From assembly GCA_945861245.1 (NCBI GenBank), contig CAMAUE010000041.1, positions 1 to 37,360 on the forward strand: a stretch of 37,360 nt of DNA, read 5' to 3'. Shown here piece after piece: positions 23,382-31,823 of the stretch. The DNA comes from Singulisphaera sp. GP187. GTDB lineage: Bacteria; Planctomycetota; Planctomycetia; Gemmatales; Gemmataceae. Under the pieces are notes generated by a model, which saw only the letters and a program-made list of their open reading frames with translations, did not search any database and had not been told where the DNA came from. Made by a program: the position numbers and the translations under genes. The stretch's first letter is position 1. Every line of letters begins with the position of its first letter.

Positions 23382-23544
23382 GGGAGGATCTCCGGTGAAT
23401 GCAGGAAAGGTTTGAGTTGAGTATGTGAATTGGCGTGGTGGATGTCCACAGGACACGAGAGATGCGGAGCGCAATCAACGAATATCGAGCGGATACGAGA
23501 CGATGTAGATTTCGATTTGGTCAAAACGTGCGAGCAAGCGTGCT

Positions 23545-23788
23545 TTATACTCCGCAAGAAAGCGCTGACTCACGGGAGTGTCCTCGTAGCGCCTTTTCCG
23601 CATAGTCAAACCCACCGCGCTCTAGTTCCTGAAAGTCCACCGCCAACTCTTTGGAGAACCTCAAGTGCTGGCTCAGGCACAATGAATACATTCGCGGGCA
23701 AGCAAATGACTCGGCCGCGCAACGTAAGCGTTTCAATCGCCTTCGCCCGATCCGTTCGCTCCGGGATGTGAATCTTTACCATCAGCAT
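23545..23788 (-). pseudogene. Small gene split by a frameshift
   Basis: From ATG 23788 the frame reads M-L-M-V-K-I-H-I-P-E-R, then R-G-R-V-I-C-L-P-A-N-V-F-I-V-P-E-P-A-L-E-V-L-Q, and then turns into low-quality sequence. A different frame takes over with E-L-A-V-D-F-Q-E-L-E-R-G-G-F-D-Y-A-E-K-A-L-R and ends at 23545. The two halves together make one plausible protein of about 80 residues. The join is near the CCAAAGAGTTGGCGG stretch (about 23640-23655). I recall small planctomycete proteins of this shape but not a function. A sequencing error would look the same. Confidence 0.5.
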
Positions 23789-23887
23789 GGCCGAACCCTT
23801 CCACAAATTGCGCTTCCTTTGTGATCATACCAACAACCCCGTCCAAACACAATAGTTGAGAGCACGACGAAACTGATTGCACCACTC

Positions 23888-24526
23888 TCACCCCTCCGGC
23901 GAGTCGAGCAACGCCTTCAACCGTTCCGCGAGCACCGGTGGCAACTTGGGCAGCCAGGCCGCATCCACCAGGCCCACGCCGATCAGGTCCAGCACGTGAA
24001 CTTGGTCTTTTCGGCGATTCGACAGCAGCTTCATCTCGACCAGTGATTCGAGCGAGATTACGCGGAAATTATCCGGGTCGTCGATCGTGACAATCTCCGG
24101 CGCGGGCAGAGGATGATCGAGCCGTACCTTTTCGCCGGCGAAGAGCAAATGCACCGCCTCGCTCAGTTTGCCGTCTGGTCCATCGCGAAACATGATGACG
24201 TCGAGCAATTCGCCGTGCACGAAGCCGGCTGCTTCCAAGGTTGAGGTAACGGCATCGAGATCGGCACGCCGGACGAGGATATCGACGTCGCGCGTCGTGC
24301 GAACGGCGCCGGCGTCGATCGTGGCGACCCACGACGCGACGGCATTGCCGCCCACGACCGCATAGGCCAGGCCCGCCGCGTTCAAAGCCGAGGTTGCTCG
24401 CAGCAATCGTTCGCGCACTTTCGCCACGGCTCGCTCCATGCGGTCAAGAATGCCCACGCCCATGCCAACCGTGTTCCCCACAATGGGTGACACAGGACCA
24501 GGAGATGTTAGATTCGATAGGCTCAT
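23888..24526 (-). CDS. Nucleotidyltransferase-fold protein
   Basis: A 212-aa protein. After an N-terminal extension of about 30 residues and a helix (M-E-R-A-V-A-K-V-R-E-R-L), the nucleotidyltransferase signature appears: Y-A-V-V-G-G-N-A-V-A-S-W-V, then T-R-D-V-D-I-L-V, with the two metal-binding Asp in D-V-D. Further on are R-L-D-H-P-L-P and S-L-E-S-L-V-E-M-K-L, the layout of AbiEii-like/MNT-type proteins. Such proteins transfer nucleotides to RNA, protein or small molecules, and several are toxins or antitoxins. No HEPN or AbiEi partner lies beside it; the HEPN-like gene of this window is 21 kb away. The fold is clear; the substrate is unknown. Confidence 0.75.
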   Translation of the reverse strand: MSLSNLTSPGPVSPIVGNTVGMGVGILDRMERAVAKVRERLLRATSALNAAGLAYAVVGGNAVASWVATIDAGAVRTTRDVDILVRRADLDAVTSTLEAAGFVHGELLDVIMFRDGPDGKLSEAVHLLFAGEKVRLDHPLPAPEIVTIDDPDNFRVISLESLVEMKLLSNRRKDQVHVLDLIGVGLVDAAWLPKLPPVLAERLKALLDSPEG

Positions 24527-24831
24527 CCTGTCATCATATCAGGCCCGAATGCCAGCGCAAAGGCCGAGTCCCGCTTCGACAGTTTTTGACAGGCGTTAGC
24601 AGGTACGCTGCCACTTTGACATAAGATATCATGTCAGGGATCGCTGCCACGGATCGTGCAACTTGTTTTGTATTATGGTGTTGAAGAAATTCGCGTTTCT
24701 GGCACGCCGGTTGCTCTGTTACTCCAAAGTCAAGGGAGATTCCCTCGACATCGCCTGTCAGAATCGCGCGAACCATTCGGCGAGTTCACTCGCCGGCAAC
24801 TAGCAAATACCTCGCAAGGAGATCGACGACT
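24527..24831. other. Divergent region upstream of groEL
   Basis: 305 bases between the nucleotidyltransferase (minus) and the first groEL (plus). I see no gene. There is no CIRCE element (TTAGCACTC-N9-GAGTGCTAA), so HrcA control through that site is not supported. It contains the palindrome at 24617-24636 and several TTGACA-like boxes (24586, 24616) without clear -10 partners. Confidence 0.5.
24617..24636. promoter_or_regulatory. Operator-like palindrome upstream of groEL
   Basis: TGACAT-AAGATATC-ATGTCA, 6-base perfect arms, 196 bases before the groEL start. One arm overlaps a TTGACA box. It may control groEL, the divergent nucleotidyltransferase, or neither. Confidence 0.35.
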
Positions 24832-26541
24832 ATGGGAGCGAAACAACTCTCCTACAGTGACGAAGCCCGTCAAAGCCTGCTCGCCGGCGTTAGCAAACTC
24901 GCTCGCGCCGTCCGATCAACTCTCGGACCCCGGGGCCGCAATGCCGTCATCGACAAGGGTTGGGGCAGCCCGACTGTCACGAAAGACGGCGTCACCGTTG
25001 CCGAGGAAATCGAACTCGAAGACGTGTACGAAAACATGGGCGCTCAGCTTGTCAAAGAAGCCGCCTCGAAGACCAGCGATGTCGCCGGCGACGGCACGAC
25101 TACCGCAACCATTCTCGCCGAGGCCATCTATCGCGAAGGTCTCAGGAATATCGCTTCCGGCGCCGACCCGATGGCCCTGACTCGCGGCATCCAGAAAGCC
25201 GTCGAGTGCGTCGTCGCGGAGCTTCGCAAGATCGCCGAGAAGATCGACGATTCCGACGACAAGGAAATCACCGAGGTCGCCACCATCGCTGCCAACAACA
25301 ACCGCGAGATCGGCGGCAAGCTCGCCGAGGCCATGCGGAAAGTCGGCGCGTCCAACGGTGTCATCACCGTTGAAGAAGGCAAGTCGGCCGAGACGGAAGT
25401 CGTCGTCGTGTCAGGCATGCAGTTCGACCGCGGCTACCTCTCGCCGCACTTCGTCACGAATCAAGAAGAAGTCATCGTCGAGATGGAGAATCCGTACATC
25501 CTCATCTACGAGGAAAAGATCACGACGATCAAGAGCCTGATCCCGCTGCTCGAAACGATCTCGAAGGACAATAAATCACTGTTCATCATCGCCGAAGACA
25601 TCGAAGGCGAAGCTTTGGCGACGCTTGTCGTCAACAAGCTCAAGGGTATCCTCAAAGTCTGCGCCGTCAAGGCGCCGGGCTATGGCGATCGCCGCAAGGC
25701 GATGCTCGAAGACCTCGCTACCCTCACGGGTGGCAAGGCGATCTTCAAGGATCTCGGCATTCAGCTCGAGAACATCAAGCTCACCGATCTCGGCCGCGCC
25801 AAGAAGGTCAAGATCGATGCCGAGAACACCACGGTTACCGAAGGCGTGGGCGACAAGAAAGCTATCGAAGGCCGTTGCGATATGATCCGCAAGGAAATCG
25901 AACGGACCGACAGCGAGTATGATGTCGAGAAGTTGCAAGAACGGCTCGCGAAATTGGCGGGCGGTGTTGCCCAACTCAAGGTTGGCGCAGCGACCGAAAC
26001 CGAAATGAAGGAACGCAAGGCCCTCTACGAAGACGCGCTGCACGCTACCCGTGCCGCTATCGCCGAAGGCATCGTCCCCGGCGGCGGCGTGGCGCTGCTT
26101 CAGACTCGCAAAGCGCTCGAAAAGCTCCAACTCGAAGGCGACGAAGCGCTCGGCGCTCGCGTCCTCGTGAATGTGCTCGACATCCCGTGCCGAATGATCG
26201 CCGAAAACGCCGGCGTCGATGGCTCGGTCGTCGTCAATAACATTCGCCGCAGCAAAGAAAAGAACTACGGCTACAACGCCTTGACCGCCGAGTACGGCGA
26301 TCTGCGTAAAGCCGGCGTCGTCGATCCCGTCAAAGTCACCCGCAGCGCATTGCAAAACGGCGCCTCGGTCGCGTGCCTCCTGCTCACGACCGAATCGCTT
26401 GTCGCTGACATTCCGTCCAAGGAAAAGGCAGACGACCATCACGACCACGATCATGGTGGCGGAGGCATGGGCGGAATGGGCGGCGGCATGGGTGGTATGG
26501 GAGGCATGGGCGGCATGGGCGGCATGGGTGGCATGATGTAA
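24832..26541 (+). CDS. groEL: Chaperonin GroEL, copy with Gly-Met tail
   Basis: A 569-aa 60-kDa chaperonin subunit; AAGGAG lies upstream of ATG 24832. The catalytic residues are in place: A-G-D87-G-T-T-T-A-T-I-L for ATP hydrolysis and E-D401-A-L-H-A-T-R-A-A, the D398 equivalent. The ATP/hinge motif P-G-G-G-V-A-L-L follows. The apical domain at about 190-375 includes [10 protein letters not shown]. The tail is distinctive: [10 protein letters not shown] followed by a long G-G-M repeat, the normal flexible GroEL tail preceded by a His/Asp patch. It is the first gene of the chaperone cluster and is separated from groES by a 121-base gap holding an inverted repeat. It folds cytosolic proteins with GroES in the usual ATP cycle. 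Confidence 0.97.
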   Translation: MGAKQLSYSDEARQSLLAGVSKLARAVRSTLGPRGRNAVIDKGWGSPTVTKDGVTVAEEIELEDVYENMGAQLVKEAASKTSDVAGDGTTTATILAEAIYREGLRNIASGADPMALTRGIQKAVECVVAELRKIAEKIDDSDDKEITEVATIAANNNREIGGKLAEAMRKVGASNGVITVEEGKSAETEVVVVSGMQFDRGYLSPHFVTNQEEVIVEMENPYILIYEEKITTIKSLIPLLETISKDNKSLFIIAEDIEGEALATLVVNKLKGILKVCAVKAPGYGDRRKAMLEDLATLTGGKAIFKDLGIQLENIKLTDLGRAKKVKIDAENTTVTEGVGDKKAIEGRCDMIRKEIERTDSEYDVEKLQERLAKLAGGVAQLKVGAATETEMKERKALYEDALHATRAAIAEGIVPGGGVALLQTRKALEKLQLEGDEALGARVLVNVLDIPCRMIAENAGVDGSVVVNNIRRSKEKNYGYNALTAEYGDLRKAGVVDPVKVTRSALQNGASVACLLLTTESLVADIPSKEKADDHHDHDHGGGGMGGMGGGMGGMGGMGGMGGMGGMM

Positions 26542-26553
26542 TCGGCGGAGTGG

Positions 26554-26644
26554 CTAGTGGTTAGTGGCAGGTGGCTAGTGAATAACGACTAGTCTTCGCG
26601 CTAACGCAATCGTCATTCACTAGCCACCAGTCACTAATCACTAG
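26554..26644. repeat. Inverted repeat built from CTAGTGG-like units between groEL and groES
   Basis: Arms 26554-26583 and 26615-26644 pair over 30 bases with about three mismatches. The inner GGTGGCTAGTGAAT / ATTCACTAGCCACC part is perfect. Each arm is made of short related units (CTAGTGG, TTAGTGG, CTAGTGA). It fills most of the groEL-groES gap. Confidence 0.8.
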
Positions 26645-26662
26645 ACACTAATTAGGTGGACC

Positions 26663-26968
26663 ATGAGCAAAGAAAAAGACAAGATCAAGCCTCTCGATGA
26701 TCGTATCGTCGTCGAGCCGCTCGAGGCGGAAGAAAAGACCGCTGGCGGTATTCTGCTTCCCGACAGCGCGAAGCAGAAGCCCCAGCGTGGCGTCGTCATT
26801 GCCGTCGGCCCAGGCAGGATGCTCGATAACGGCACACGAGCGGCGCTCGCTGTTACCAAGGGTGACGAAGTTCTGTATGGCAAATATGCGGGCAACGATG
26901 TCAAGCTCGGCGGCAAAGAAGTCAAAATCCTCCGCGAAGGCGATATCCTCGCGAAGATCGTGAAGTAA
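26663..26968 (+). CDS. groES: Co-chaperonin GroES
   Basis: A 101-aa protein; AGGTGG lies just before ATG 26663. It has the standard Cpn10 pattern: [12 protein letters not shown], the mobile loop [12 protein letters not shown] that binds the GroEL apical domain, V-V-I-A-V-G-P-G and the C-terminal [11 protein letters not shown]. Length is normal apart from a short Lys-rich N-terminal extension (M-S-K-E-K-D-K). It caps the GroEL ring as a heptamer. It lies between two different groEL genes, so it may serve both. The usual groES-groEL order is reversed for the first groEL and normal for the second. Confidence 0.97.
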   Translation: MSKEKDKIKPLDDRIVVEPLEAEEKTAGGILLPDSAKQKPQRGVVIAVGPGRMLDNGTRAALAVTKGDEVLYGKYAGNDVKLGGKEVKILREGDILAKIVK

Positions 26969-26976
26969 ACATATTG

Positions 26977-27050
26977 CCGCTTGCGGCTTAGCGCTCGCGA
27001 AAAACATCGAGCGTTCTAGCGCTTCGCTGCGAGCGCTAAGCCGCAAGCGG
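26977..27050. repeat. Family-2 long inverted repeat, third copy
   Basis: Arms 26977-26998 and 27029-27050 are perfect over 22 bases, with the same core CCGCTTGCGGCTTAGCGCTC as the 13071 copy. The loop of 30 bases contains another partial unit (CGAGCG / AGCGCT). It fills the groES-groEL2 gap and ends 14 bases before the second groEL Shine-Dalgarno. Confidence 0.9.
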
Positions 27051-27078
27051 CCTGGAAATACTTTTGGAGTTCGTGAAA

Positions 27079-28719
27079 ATGGCCAAGCAACTGCTCTATA
27101 CCGACGAAGCCCGTAAGAAGCTACTCGCGGGTGCCGAAAAACTCGCCAAGGCCGTCGGCAGCACGCTCGGACCGACCGGGCGTAACGTCATCATCGAAAA
27201 ATCGTTCGGCGGGCCGACCGTCACCAAAGACGGCGTCACCGTGTCGAAGGAAATCGACCTTCCCGATCCCTTTGAAAACATGGGTGCCAAACTCGTCAAC
27301 GCCGTCGCTCAGAAGACCAGCGACATCGCCGGCGACGGCACGACGACCGCGACTATCCTCGCGTTGTCGATCTACCAGGAAGGCCTCCGCAACATCACCG
27401 CCGGTGCCAATCCGATGTCCGTCAAGCGCGGCATCGACAAAGCCGTCGATGCGGTTGTCGCTTTCCTCGAAACCAGCTCGAAGCGCATCCCCGCCTGGGA
27501 CAAGGGCGGCGAGGCGATGCTCATCAATGTCGCCAGCATCTCGGCCAACAACGATGAAGTCATCGGCAAAATGATGGCCCAGGCGTTCGAGAAAGTCGGC
27601 CAAGACGGCGTCATCACCGTCGAAGAAGGCAAGACCGCCGAGACCACGCTCGAATTCGTCGAAGGCATGCAGTTCGACAAAGGCTACATCTCCCCGTACT
27701 TCATCACCGACGCCACCGAGATGAAGTGCATCATGGAAGATGCCTATATCCTCCTGTTCGAGAAAAAGCTCTCCGGCGTGCGCGACATGATCCCGCTGCT
27801 GGAAAAGATTCATCAGTCCGGCAAGCCGCTGCTCATCATCGCCGACGATGTCGAAAGCGAAGCATTGGCCGCCCTCGTCGTCAATCGGCTTCGCAGCGGC
27901 TTGAACGTGTGTGCCGTCAAATCGCCGGGCTTCGGCGATCGCCGCAAGGCCTTGATGGGCGACATCGCGACGCTGACCGCAGGCCAATTCATCAGCGAAG
28001 ACCTCGGTCTCAAGCTGGAGAACATCGAGTTGGCACAACTCGGTCGGGCCAAGCAGATTATCGTCGAGAAGGAAGGCTGCACAATCATCAACGGTGCTGG
28101 CAAGAAGGACGCCATCATGACGCGAATCGACCAGATTCGCGCTCAGATGAACCAGACCGAAAGCGAATACGACAAGGAAAAGTTCAGCGAACGTTTGGCG
28201 AAGCTCACCGGCGGCGTGGCGATCATCAAGGTCGGCGCGGCAACGGAAGCCGACATGAAGCAGAAGAAAGGCCGCGTCGAAGACGCTCTGCACGCAACTC
28301 GTGCAGCCGTGGCCGAGGGCATCCTCCCTGGTGGCGGCGTGGCGTGCATCCGCGCGATCAAGGCCGTTAATGAGGTCGTCAAGACGCTTCATGGCGACGA
28401 GAAATCCGGCGCGGAGATTGTCGGTCGCGCTCTGGAGAAACCGGTTCGCATCCTCGCCGAGAACTCAGGCCAAGACGGCGCGGTTGTCGCCGACGAAGTC
28501 CGCATCCGCGGCGAGAAGAGTTTTAACGTCGGTTTCAATGCCTTGACTGGCGACTACGAAGACATGATCAAGGCTGGCGTCATCGACCCGACGAAGGTCA
28601 CGCGTTCGGCCCTGCAGAACGCCGCCAGCATCGCCGGCCTGATGCTGACGACCGAAGTCATGATCACGCGCATCGACGCCGACGCCCCGGGCAACACCGT
28701 CTCCGGAGCGATTCGGTAA
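27079..28719 (+). CDS. groEL: Second, divergent GroEL without the Gly-Met tail
   Basis: A 546-aa protein. ATG 27079 ([12 protein letters not shown]) has GGAG 10 bases upstream; the frame also opens at TTG 27064. ATPase residues are kept (G-D86-G-T-T-T-A-T and E-D402-A-L-H-A-T-R), as is P-G-G-G-V-A. It differs widely from the first copy in the apical domain. Around residues 130-145 it has [13 protein letters not shown], an insertion-like stretch that breaks the usual K-x-I-x-D segment. It ends V-S-G-A-I-R with no G-G-M repeat. Extra GroELs without the standard tail in other bacteria often serve special substrates or do not assemble with the housekeeping ring. Specialisation is inferred here, not shown. 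Confidence 0.96.
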   Translation: MAKQLLYTDEARKKLLAGAEKLAKAVGSTLGPTGRNVIIEKSFGGPTVTKDGVTVSKEIDLPDPFENMGAKLVNAVAQKTSDIAGDGTTTATILALSIYQEGLRNITAGANPMSVKRGIDKAVDAVVAFLETSSKRIPAWDKGGEAMLINVASISANNDEVIGKMMAQAFEKVGQDGVITVEEGKTAETTLEFVEGMQFDKGYISPYFITDATEMKCIMEDAYILLFEKKLSGVRDMIPLLEKIHQSGKPLLIIADDVESEALAALVVNRLRSGLNVCAVKSPGFGDRRKALMGDIATLTAGQFISEDLGLKLENIELAQLGRAKQIIVEKEGCTIINGAGKKDAIMTRIDQIRAQMNQTESEYDKEKFSERLAKLTGGVAIIKVGAATEADMKQKKGRVEDALHATRAAVAEGILPGGGVACIRAIKAVNEVVKTLHGDEKSGAEIVGRALEKPVRILAENSGQDGAVVADEVRIRGEKSFNVGFNALTGDYEDMIKAGVIDPTKVTRSALQNAASIAGLMLTTEVMITRIDADAPGNTVSGAIR

Positions 28720-28727
28720 CAGAAATG

Positions 28728-28840
28728 AGCTGTCAGCTATCAGCTATCAGCTATCAGTTGGAAGCCGTCAGCGACGAAAACCCCGGTCCTCCCCCGACTC
28801 GGTGTTTTTGCTGATAGCTGACGGCTGATAGCTGATAGCT
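28728..28840. repeat. Inverted repeat of AGCTATC heptamer units between groEL2 and dnaJ
   Basis: The left arm 28728-28757 holds about four tandem AGCTATC/CTATCAG units. The right arm 28811-28840 is its reverse complement at 27 of 30 positions. The 53-base middle is C-rich. The right arm ends 17 bases before the dnaJ start, so the structure could affect dnaJ translation or readthrough from groEL2. Confidence 0.85.
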
Positions 28841-28857
28841 TTTGTCGTGGAGCGCAC

Positions 28858-29985
28858 ATGAGCAAGCGGGATTTCTACGAAGTGCTCGGCGTGGGCAAGA
28901 CCGCTTCCGACGACGATCTCAAGAAAGCCTATCGCGCTCTCGTTATGAAGTATCACCCCGATCGCAATCCCGGCGATGACGAAGCGGCTGAGAAATTCAA
29001 GGAAGCAGCCGAGGCGTTCGGTGTTCTCAGCGACGCCGAAAAACGTCAAATCTACGATCGACATGGCCACGAAGGATTGAAAGGCACGCGCGCGCCTAGC
29101 TTCGGGGATTTCGAATCGATGTTTCAAGGCACATCGTTCGGCGACATCTTTTCCAGTTTTTTCGGCGGCGGCAAGCGCGGCCAGCAGTCGGGCCAAAGTC
29201 TCGGCCTGGCCCTCGAAATCAGTCTGGTCGAAGCGTATCACGGTTGCAAACGAACCGTCGAAATCCCGCGAAACGAACACTGCCCCGAATGCACCGGCTC
29301 CGGCGCCGCCAGGGGCAGCAAACCGTCGCGCTGCCGACAATGCCAAGGCTCCGGAAAGATGCAAGTCCGCATGGGATTCATGTCGATGCAAACGCCGTGC
29401 AACGCATGCGGCGGGGCAGGCTCGGTCATCACCGATCCGTGCGGCAAATGCCGAGGTCGCGGCAAAGTGAAGGTCACGCGAAGTCTCGAAATCAACATTC
29501 CCGCCGGCATCCAGAGCGGGCAGCGGATGTCGCTGCGCGGCGAAGGCGAAGCCGGCGAATCGGGAGCACGGGCGGGCGACTTGCTTGTCGAGGTTCATGT
29601 GGGTGATCACGATTTGTTCCGCCGCAAGGAGGACGCCCTCATTTGCCAGGTGCCGATCACGTTTAGCCAGGCCGCCTTGGGTGCGGAGATCGAAGTGCCG
29701 ACGTTCGACGGCCCGATCAAAGAAAAGATTCAGCCCGGCGTGCAATCAGGCGACACGATACGCGTCGATCGCAAAGGCATGCCGATCCTCGGTGCCGGCG
29801 GTCGGCGTGGCGATTTGCACGTCATCCTCGTCGTCGAAACGCCGCGCAATCTCTCAACGCGGCAGAAAGAACTGCTGCGCGAGTTAGCCGACTTGGATCA
29901 CAAGAACGTATCCGTCCAGCGCAAAAGTTTCTTCGACAAGTTGAAAGATCTGTTTACCAGTTCGGAAGATGCGAAGAGTAAGTAG
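28858..29985 (+). CDS. dnaJ: Chaperone DnaJ (type I J-protein)
   Basis: A 375-aa protein. The J domain is residues 1-70 with D-F-Y-E-V-L-G-V and Y-H-P-D-R-N, the HPD motif that stimulates Hsp70 ATPase. A short Gly/Phe region (about 75-115, F-F-G-G-G-K-R-G) follows. All four zinc motifs are present: [24 protein letters not shown] and C-G-K-C-R-G-R-G, in residues about 140-210. The C-terminal substrate-binding domains start at [10 protein letters not shown] and end before a Lys/Ser tail. It is full length and orthodox. The partner grpE follows. The DnaK partner of the cluster would be outside this strand; an Hsp70-family gene lies at 33321-35057 on the opposite strand. Confidence 0.97.
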   Translation: MSKRDFYEVLGVGKTASDDDLKKAYRALVMKYHPDRNPGDDEAAEKFKEAAEAFGVLSDAEKRQIYDRHGHEGLKGTRAPSFGDFESMFQGTSFGDIFSSFFGGGKRGQQSGQSLGLALEISLVEAYHGCKRTVEIPRNEHCPECTGSGAARGSKPSRCRQCQGSGKMQVRMGFMSMQTPCNACGGAGSVITDPCGKCRGRGKVKVTRSLEINIPAGIQSGQRMSLRGEGEAGESGARAGDLLVEVHVGDHDLFRRKEDALICQVPITFSQAALGAEIEVPTFDGPIKEKIQPGVQSGDTIRVDRKGMPILGAGGRRGDLHVILVVETPRNLSTRQKELLRELADLDHKNVSVQRKSFFDKLKDLFTSSEDAKSK

Positions 29986-30037
29986 GTCTTGGATCTCAAT
30001 CCGAAATGACATTCAAGCCTAGCGGTGAGGTACTCCG

Positions 30038-30087
30038 AACCCCTGGGATTCCTTTGGATGATCCCAAGGATCTCACCCTTGGGCTTA
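30038..30087. repeat. Imperfect palindrome between dnaJ and grpE
   Basis: CCCTGGGATTCCTTTGG is followed by ATCCCAAGGATCTC and CCCTTGGG. These units pair imperfectly with each other (CCTTTGG with CCCAAGG, CCCTGGG with CCCTTGGG in inverted form). It looks like a decayed inverted repeat and, like the other gaps of the cluster, sits just before the next gene. Confidence 0.4.
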
Positions 30088-30110
30088 AGTTTGATACTGG
30101 AGACCAAACC

Positions 30111-30623
30111 ATGAGCGACGAAGCCTACCCGGAAATCGCCATACCGCCGCAACTGACGCCGGAGGAACTTGATGTCCTTCGCAAGAAGGCAGGCGAGCGC
30201 GATCAGTATCTCGATCTGGCGGCGCGTGCACGCGCGGAGTTTGAAAATTACCAGAAGCGCAACCAGCGCGACCGCGAACTGGAGCGCAAGTACGCGTTCG
30301 GTCCGCTCGCGCTCGACCTGCTGCCGATCTACGACAACTTCGACCGGGCCGTCGTCGCCTCACAACAGGCCGGCGACACAGGCCCACTGACGCAGGGCGT
30401 GGCGATGGTCATCGGGCAATTTCTGGAGTTGCTCAAACGTCACGGCATCACACGGATCGACTGCGTAGGCAAGCCGTTCGATCCCAATCTACACCAAGCT
30501 GTCATGCAGAAACCCGTCGAGGATGTCGAACCGAATACGATCCTGCAAGTGCTCGAACAGGGCTTCCTCAATCAAGACCGCGTCCTTCGGCCAGCGAAGG
30601 TTATCGTGTCCACGAATAGTTGA
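30111..30623 (+). CDS. grpE: GrpE nucleotide exchange factor
   Basis: A 170-aa protein. ATG 30111 has TGGAGA about 8 bases upstream; the open frame to 30006 runs through the palindrome and is not used. The N-terminal helix (E-E-L-D-V-L-R-K-K-A-G-E-R-D-Q-Y-L-D-L-A-A-R) gives the long GrpE coiled coil, with A-E-F-E-N-Y-Q-K-R at its end. The four-helix part has L-L-P-I-Y-D-N-F-D-R-A. The C-terminal wing has G-K-P-F-D-P-N-L-H-Q-A-V and V-L-E-Q-G-F-L-N-Q-D-R-V-L-R-P-A-K-V-I-V. It exchanges ADP on DnaK. It is slightly short at the N-terminus, as is common. It follows dnaJ by 125 bases. Confidence 0.95.
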   Translation: MSDEAYPEIAIPPQLTPEELDVLRKKAGERDQYLDLAARARAEFENYQKRNQRDRELERKYAFGPLALDLLPIYDNFDRAVVASQQAGDTGPLTQGVAMVIGQFLELLKRHGITRIDCVGKPFDPNLHQAVMQKPVEDVEPNTILQVLEQGFLNQDRVLRPAKVIVSTNS

Positions 30624-30673
30624 TTCTCAGGTTGTGATACAATGACGGCATCGCCAAACTGGAGGATCGAACC

Positions 30674-31054
30674 ATGAGTACCGCAACAACTGTCACTATC
30701 GTAAATCGTGGCCGAGGACCGCAGCTTTCGACGACGCGCATTACCGTGATGGACGTGTTCTACTGGGTGCATCGCGGCTATGGCGTGGACGAAATCCGCG
30801 ACATCATGCCGATGCTCTCGCAAGAAGAGATCGACGCAGTGATGGATTACATCAACGCAAATCGCGACGAGTTGGCCGAGCGCGACCGGTGTGTGGAGGA
30901 AATCCAGACGAAGCGAATAGCCGAGCAGCATGCGCGTGGTGGCATTTTCGCACCGCCAGACGAGAATATACCATTTGAAGAACGGCTGAAGCATTTGCGC
31001 GCAAGGCTCGATCGGAAAATTGCGGAGAAAAACGGTGAACAGAATCCTGGCTGA
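30674..31054 (+). CDS. DUF433-type protein, probable antitoxin
   Basis: A 126-aa protein with GGAGG about 7 bases before ATG 30674. The first 75 residues have the DUF433 pattern: G-P-Q-L-S-T-T-R-I-T-V-M-D-V-F-Y-W, G-Y-G-V-D-E-I-R-D-I-M-P-M-L-S-Q-E-E-I-D-A-V-M-D-Y-I, a small winged-helix or HTH-like fold. The remaining 50 residues form a charged helical tail (E-E-R-L-K-H-L-R-A-R-L-D-R-K-I), longer than in most members. DUF433 genes are typically paired with PIN-like DUF5615 toxins, as here: the stop overlaps the next gene by 20 bases. An antitoxin and repressor role is inferred from that pairing. TGATACAAT about 35 bases before the start could be an extended -10 box of its own promoter. Confidence 0.75.
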   Translation: MSTATTVTIVNRGRGPQLSTTRITVMDVFYWVHRGYGVDEIRDIMPMLSQEEIDAVMDYINANRDELAERDRCVEEIQTKRIAEQHARGGIFAPPDENIPFEERLKHLRARLDRKIAEKNGEQNPG

Positions 31055-31442
31055 CGTGCAGGTACGCGGTTTCGTCCGCGCCCTCCGACGTGAAATGCAA
31101 ACTGTTTACTGGGCTGATTTCTGGGAGTACGCGAATCCCGTGTTCGTTACATTCGACGACATCGGCCTATCGGCTGATGCGACGGATCGGGAGATATGGT
31201 TGACCTGTCAGGATCGGCAACTGATTTTGCTAACGGACAATCGGAACAAGGAATCGGAAGATTCGCTTGAGGCAACGATTCGCGAACATAATACCCCATT
31301 GTCATTGCCGGTGTTCACGATCGGCGATCTGCCACGATTTCGGCTCAGTAAGGAATATGCTCAACGAGTCATCGAATTCGTTTACCGTTACTTGATCGAC
31401 ATTGATGGTGTTCGCGGCACGGGGCGGTTGTACTTGCCGTGA
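31035..31442 (+). CDS. PIN-like DUF5615 protein, probable toxin
   Basis: A 135-aa protein starting at GTG 31035 (V-N-R-I-L-A-D-V-Q-V), with GGAG 8 bases upstream inside the preceding gene. The 20-base overlap implies coupled translation. The PIN-like pattern is present: L-A-D near the start, V-F-V-T-F-D-D-I-G-L-S, D-R-E-I-W-L-T-C-Q-D-R-Q-L-I-L-L-T-D-N-R-N. The acidic residues of L-A-D, D-R-E and T-D-N would form the metal site of a ribonuclease. The C-terminus (L-P-R-F-R-L-S-K-E-Y-A-Q-R-V) is extended relative to short DUF5615 proteins. An RNase toxin role is inferred from fold and partner. Confidence 0.7.
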   Translation: MNRILADVQVRGFVRALRREMQTVYWADFWEYANPVFVTFDDIGLSADATDREIWLTCQDRQLILLTDNRNKESEDSLEATIREHNTPLSLPVFTIGDLPRFRLSKEYAQRVIEFVYRYLIDIDGVRGTGRLYLP

Positions 31443-31471
31443 GTGTTCTTTCCAACGGAGACAATTCAATC

Positions 31472-31807
31472 ATGCCAACCTATGAATACCAATGCGACGC
31501 CTGCGGGCATCGTTTCGATGAACTGCAAAGCTTCAGCGAGCCAACGCTGAAGAAATGTCCCGCGTGCAAGAAGAAGAAATTGCAGCGTCTGATCGGCACG
31601 GGGGCGGCAATCCTGTTCAAGGGCGACGGGTTCTATCAGACCGATTACCGCAGCGAATCGTACAAGGCGGCGGCCAAGGCGGACGCGACTCCGCAAACAA
31701 CCGAAAAATCCAGCACGGACGCGCCAAAAACCACGGGTAATACGAAAGCTACGACCACACCTGCGAAGGCCGACGCACCGAAAACGGCCACCAAAAATGC
31801 AAAGTGA
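31472..31807 (+). CDS. FmdB-family zinc ribbon protein
   Basis: A 111-aa protein; ACGGAG lies 11 bases before ATG 31472. The N-terminal 40 residues are the FmdB zinc ribbon: M-P-T-Y-E-Y-Q-C-D-A-C-G-H-R-F, then K-K-C-P-A-C-K-K-K. F-K-G-D-G-F-Y-Q-T-D-Y follows, as in the family. The tail of about 45 residues is Thr/Ala/Lys-rich and disordered. FmdB-like proteins are thought to be small regulators or nucleic-acid binders; the precise role is unknown. It precedes yacG closely, so the two zinc proteins are probably co-transcribed. Confidence 0.9.
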   Translation: MPTYEYQCDACGHRFDELQSFSEPTLKKCPACKKKKLQRLIGTGAAILFKGDGFYQTDYRSESYKAAAKADATPQTTEKSSTDAPKTTGNTKATTTPAKADAPKTATKNAK

Positions 31808-31823
31808 CGCCGGGAGAGTACCG

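Noticed and set aside
22302..23420. 372-aa plus-strand frame opposite the SUKH and DUF1080 genes
   Set aside because: It spans two real minus-strand genes and the palindromes between them.
24656..25180. 174-aa plus-strand frame before and into groEL
   Set aside because: It overlaps groEL in another frame and has no coding features.
24527..27078. CIRCE element for HrcA
   Set aside because: I looked for TTAGCACTC-N9-GAGTGCTAA before both groEL genes and groES and found none.
27121..28392. 423-aa minus-strand frame opposite the second groEL, and a similar one (25576-26454) opposite the first
   Set aside because: Both mirror highly conserved chaperonin sequence; the Asp/Glu-rich antisense product is a known effect of GC-rich codon use.
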